Positions 15,955 through 18,219 of a stretch of 18,219 bases of DNA are shown here, piece after piece. The DNA is from an uncultured Desulfovibrionaceae bacterium. GTDB taxonomy: Bacteria; Desulfobacterota; Desulfovibrionia; Desulfovibrionales; Desulfovibrionaceae. Both the position numbers and the translations under genes were made by a program. The first letter of the stretch is position 1; the number at the start of each line of letters is the position of its first letter. The stretch lies in the NCBI GenBank assembly GCA_947037905.1, contig CAMQUX010000007.1:1-18219 (forward strand). Reading direction: 5' to 3'. Under the pieces are notes generated by a model. That model did not search any database. It was not told the DNA's origin and saw only the letters and a program-made list of their open reading frames with translations.

Positions 15955-15988
15955 TAATATAATATTTTCAAATAAAAATATTATATTA
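15955..15988. repeat. AT-only inverted repeat, 14-bp arms
   Basis: TAATATAATATTTT (15955-15968) and AAAATATTATATTA (15975-15988) are perfect inverted copies around the 6-nt loop CAAATA. No G or C occurs in the arms. It lies 45 bp past the stop of the 74-residue gene. There is no T-run after it and the stem is weak, so it is a poor terminator; DNA bending, protein binding or compositional chance are alternatives. Confidence 0.6.
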
Positions 15989-16078
15989 ATGTTGTTTGTA
16001 GAATAAATATTGTGTGCTAGTCTAAATTATATGTAAATGGTATTTAAAGAAATATTATTTACAGAGAGGGTGTAAAAA

Positions 16079-16125
16079 AACAAACTTTCTCACTACAATA
16101 GGTAGAAGGAAAGTTTGTTATTTTT
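16079..16125. terminator. Convergent-gene terminator hairpin
   Basis: AACAAACTTTC (16079-16089) pairs perfectly with GAAAGTTTGTT (16109-16119) across a 19-nt loop. It is flanked by an A-run on the left and, after one A, five T residues on the right, so it ends with U-runs on both strands. It lies between a plus-strand gene and the minus-strand MoaE-like gene, where a shared terminator fits. The U-run is longer on the minus strand. Confidence 0.65.
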
Positions 16126-16226
16126 ATCAATTTTTTAGTAAAAAGTGCTTGTTTTTTATTAGGCTAGCAATAAACGGAACCTTTCTTGCATAAGTATTAT
16201 GAAGAAGAATTTTTTCTATAAAAATA

Positions 16227-16589
16227 TTATGAAAAAATCTCTTTCTTTTGAACAGCTTCAATTTTAATGCGATCAAGAGTTTGTGAAAGAGTTTCTTTAA
16301 CATGTTCACGAATATCCCCTGCAACGATGATATAAAGTACATCATCACCTGGGCTCATAATACCTTCGTAAGCATGTGCGATAACTCTAAAAATTCCTTC
16401 ATTTTGTTGCATTTCAGAACAAATTTCTTGAAGCTTTTCAAAGTTGACAGCTATTTCAACTTTATTAACAGAGGCATGATCTTTTCTTGACCAAGCACGA
16501 ATAGTTCCGTTATGTATGAGCGTCATACCAACATTTTCAGCGAATCCTGGTTCTTTTTTGAGTTCAGCAATAGCTTTTGTTATATCCAT
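16227..16589 (-). CDS. MoaE-like protein (divergent molybdopterin synthase large-subunit homologue)
   Basis: A 120-residue protein that resembles MoaE, which with MoaD adds the dithiolene sulfurs in molybdopterin synthesis. Aligned by eye with the family, NGTIRAWSR (27-35) matches the MoaE GxVR loop with Arg31, EGIMSPGDDVLYIIVAGDIR (75-94) matches the GELxPGDxxVxVxxxxxHR block but with Ile in place of the His, and the C-terminal DRIKIEAVQKKE matches the catalytic lysine segment, with Lys109 and Lys115/116 kept. The usual Trp before the second lysine is missing and the protein is shorter than typical MoaE (about 140-150). No moa gene is beside it. AAGGA lies 9 nt before the ATG. It is either a divergent functional MoaE or a paralogue with another role. 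Confidence 0.7.
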   Translation of the reverse strand: MDITKAIAELKKEPGFAENVGMTLIHNGTIRAWSRKDHASVNKVEIAVNFEKLQEICSEMQQNEGIFRVIAHAYEGIMSPGDDVLYIIVAGDIREHVKETLSQTLDRIKIEAVQKKEIFS

Positions 16590-16623
16590 AATAAAATATC
16601 CTTTTTTGGGTTAAGAGAAAATA

Positions 16624-18219
16624 ATGTATAAATTTACCGACCTATTAGCTACTTTACCACGTTTTAGACAAACACGTCTAGTACATAATTCGTATGGATT
16701 ATGGATAATGTGGGAAGATCGTGCACAAGAATCTGTGTTTAATATTTTGCGTGATTTTGGTGGTATTCCTTTAGCAGAAGAAAAAAATCAAACTCTCTGG
16801 GTTTTTTTGACAAATAATATATTTAATGCACTAGCAAGAGTGCATCTTTTGCTTAGTCTTGAATCAGAGAAAATGACATATGTTGTCATTCCTGGGAATT
16901 TCTTGGTAAGTAGAGAACTAGAAATTTCCATGTCTTTTCCTATGCAAATAAAGCAATTTGAATTTTCAGAACAGATTGGAAAGCATCATATATTAATAAA
17001 TTCAGCATGTAATGATACAGTAAATGCTTTTCCAGGTTTATCATGTTCCCGCTCTCAAGTTTTTGATGGAATGCCAAGTTCTTGGTCTGAATTTAAAGCT
17101 GATACAGGCTTAGAATATGCATCAAATCAACGTTGGTATGTATTTCTTCGTCCTTTAGGGCATATGAGCGATAAAGATTCTGTCCATCAGTGGAGAAATT
17201 ATTGGCAATTAATTCAAAAGGTTATAAAAGAGGTCGGTTGTACTTTTTTATACGATGAGAAACATTGGATTGTACTCATTAATATTTCAAACATTGTACA
17301 GTTACGTGCATTATGTCAAAATATATTAAAACAAATATCATATTATATACCCGAGAAAGATATCCATTGGCCACTTGCTTTTGCGTGTATGCCACAGAGA
17401 GGATTACCTTTTCACGTATCAATCCTTGATCGCATTAATTTCCGCTGGGAAAATTTTATACCAGATGTTTTTTATTTACATTATAAAGACGCATTTTTAC
17501 TCCGTGAAGAGTTTCGCTTAACAGCGGGTTTTGGAAATCATGAGCTTGAAAGTATCAGCTCATGGTGTCAGGTAGCCTTAACTGAAGAGGGCGGAAACCA
17601 AGCAGAACATTTAAATGTAATATTGCCAGAAACCTTATATTTAACTGGGGGTAATTTTTGTTTTTACTGCGGATTGCAGACACATTCTGCTGCTAACTGT
17701 CCAAGTCGTCAGTTGGCATTCCCAACAAATAAATATAGAGATAAGCTCCACTCTATAAGTACAGAAACTCTTATGGAGAGCATAAATAATCTGCGTAGCT
17801 ATTTAGAAGATAAAAATATTGAAATGGCTTATGCAGACTTATTAGAATCAAATAATATGGATAGCACTATAATAAAATATTTATTAGAATGTACAAGTGC
17901 ACATCAATTACGAATGTTTGAATTTGTAGCAGCAAGTAATGCTAAATCATGGCCACAAATATTTGAAACACCAACAGATCATGGTGCTGGGTTGAATACG
18001 CTAGGAAAATATTATAAAAATTTTATTAACGGAGAAAATGCAGCAATAGCAGAAGAACTTAAATCTTTAACAAATTCCCGTGCACAAAATCCAGATCCAT
18101 TCTGTGTGGTTGGTTTTATGGCAGTTGAAGAGGTGGATTTTACAAAAGCTACTAGATATTTTGATGAAGCTTGCAAACGCAGTGTTGCTCCTGCAACACT
18201 GCGTTTGCAAGCTTCATCA
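16624..18219 (+). CDS. Uncharacterised large protein with a CCHC zinc knuckle (3' end cut by window edge)
   Basis: An open frame of 532 codons running off the right edge. I do not recognise the family. Residues 1-340 are mixed alpha/beta with many Trp and Phe, and show no signal peptide or membrane helix, so the protein is probably cytoplasmic. At 346-359 is CFYCGLQTHSAANC, followed by PSR: the exact spacing C-x2-C-x4-H-x4-C of a zinc knuckle, including the usual aromatic and Gly positions. Residues after about 375 look all-helical, and DFTKATRYFDEACKR near the end resembles a TPR helix pair. The ATG has AAGAG 8 nt upstream and starts 34 bp from the divergent MoaE-like gene. The last 58 bases form a perfect inverted repeat, so the final 19 codons need care. 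A role in nucleic acid or protein binding is suggested only by the knuckle. Confidence 0.75.
   Translation, partial: MYKFTDLLATLPRFRQTRLVHNSYGLWIMWEDRAQESVFNILRDFGGIPLAEEKNQTLWVFLTNNIFNALARVHLLLSLESEKMTYVVIPGNFLVSRELEISMSFPMQIKQFEFSEQIGKHHILINSACNDTVNAFPGLSCSRSQVFDGMPSSWSEFKADTGLEYASNQRWYVFLRPLGHMSDKDSVHQWRNYWQLIQKVIKEVGCTFLYDEKHWIVLINISNIVQLRALCQNILKQISYYIPEKDIHWPLAFACMPQRGLPFHVSILDRINFRWENFIPDVFYLHYKDAFLLREEFRLTAGFGNHELESISSWCQVALTEEGGNQAEHLNVILPETLYLTGGNFCFYCGLQTHSAANCPSRQLAFPTNKYRDKLHSISTETLMESINNLRSYLEDKNIEMAYADLLESNNMDSTIIKYLLECTSAHQLRMFEFVAASNAKSWPQIFETPTDHGAGLNTLGKYYKNFINGENAAIAEELKSLTNSRAQNPDPFCVVGFMAVEEVDFTKATRYFDEACKRSVAPATLRLQASS
18162..18219. repeat. Perfect inverted repeat (27-bp arms) ending at the last base
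   Basis: The arm at 18162-18188 (begins TGATGAAGCTTGC) is the exact reverse complement of 18193-18219, around a 4-nt loop TCCT. The right arm stops exactly at the window end, so the match may continue. It lies inside the open frame of the zinc-knuckle gene. The perfection, moderate GC and edge position suggest a fold-back artefact, though a real hairpin is possible. Confidence 0.85.

Larger units (their letters stand above)
15911..16226. other. 316-bp AT-rich gap between convergent genes
   Basis: No convincing gene. The left 80 bp are almost pure A/T, with overlapping copies of words such as ATAATATTAT and AATATAATATT and the AT-only dyad listed separately. The right part holds the convergent terminator hairpin at 16079-16125. 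In between (about 15990-16075) I see nothing recognisable. Confidence 0.6.

Noticed and set aside
16302..16490. 62-codon plus-strand frame opposite the MoaE-like gene
   Set aside because: Antisense to a better-supported gene that has a ribosome site and family motifs.
16624..17700. Zinc-knuckle gene as a retroelement Gag-like or transposon protein
   Set aside because: No reverse transcriptase, integrase, terminal repeats or target duplications are visible nearby. Base composition matches the neighbours, so transfer is not supported.

Overview
The window looks like a chromosomal segment of a low-GC (AT-rich) member of the Desulfovibrionales/Desulfovibrionaceae, perhaps near Lawsonia. Three things point there. 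The ATP synthase operon has paired b' and b subunits, a signal-like leader on b, and no a or c genes. It follows directly on a cell-elongation cluster and a bactofilin. An indolepyruvate:ferredoxin oxidoreductase gene of anaerobes lies nearby. The protein sequences resemble Desulfovibrio homologues from memory. No database search was possible, so the taxonomy is an inference.

Layout. Positions 1-3605 are on the minus strand: the 5' part of iorA (cut by the left edge), a membrane-anchored TPR protein just upstream of it, and a YhcC-type radical SAM protein. From 3741 to 15910 everything is on the plus strand. The rod-shape module comes first: mreB, mreC, mreD, mrdA (PBP2), rodA and a bactofilin, closed by a clear intrinsic terminator at 9605-9632. 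After a promoter-bearing gap comes the F1Fo ATP synthase operon: b', b, delta, alpha, gamma, beta, epsilon, closed by a second strong terminator at 15601-15636. A 74-residue orphan gene follows. An AT-rich gap of about 316 bp holds a 14-bp AT-only dyad and a convergent-gene terminator. A minus-strand MoaE-like gene is next. Only 34 bp away and divergent from it is a long uncharacterised protein that runs off the right edge and carries a CCHC zinc knuckle.

Function. The mre/mrd/rod products form the elongasome: MreB filaments, the MreC/MreD scaffold, the RodA glycosyltransferase and the PBP2 transpeptidase. Bactofilin is a second cytoskeletal polymer. The atp genes supply the F1 part and the peripheral stalk; subunits a and c must be encoded elsewhere. 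Tight gene packing, 4-nt overlaps and several TTG starts indicate translational coupling.

Most of the window is core, well-understood gene content. The least explained parts are the zinc-knuckle protein with its MoaE-like neighbour, the 74-residue orphan, the AT-only dyad, and a perfect inverted repeat of 27-bp arms ending exactly at the last base. That repeat may be a fold-back assembly artefact. I found no tRNA, rRNA, CRISPR array or mobile element. I see no convincing evidence of a wholly new multi-gene system.
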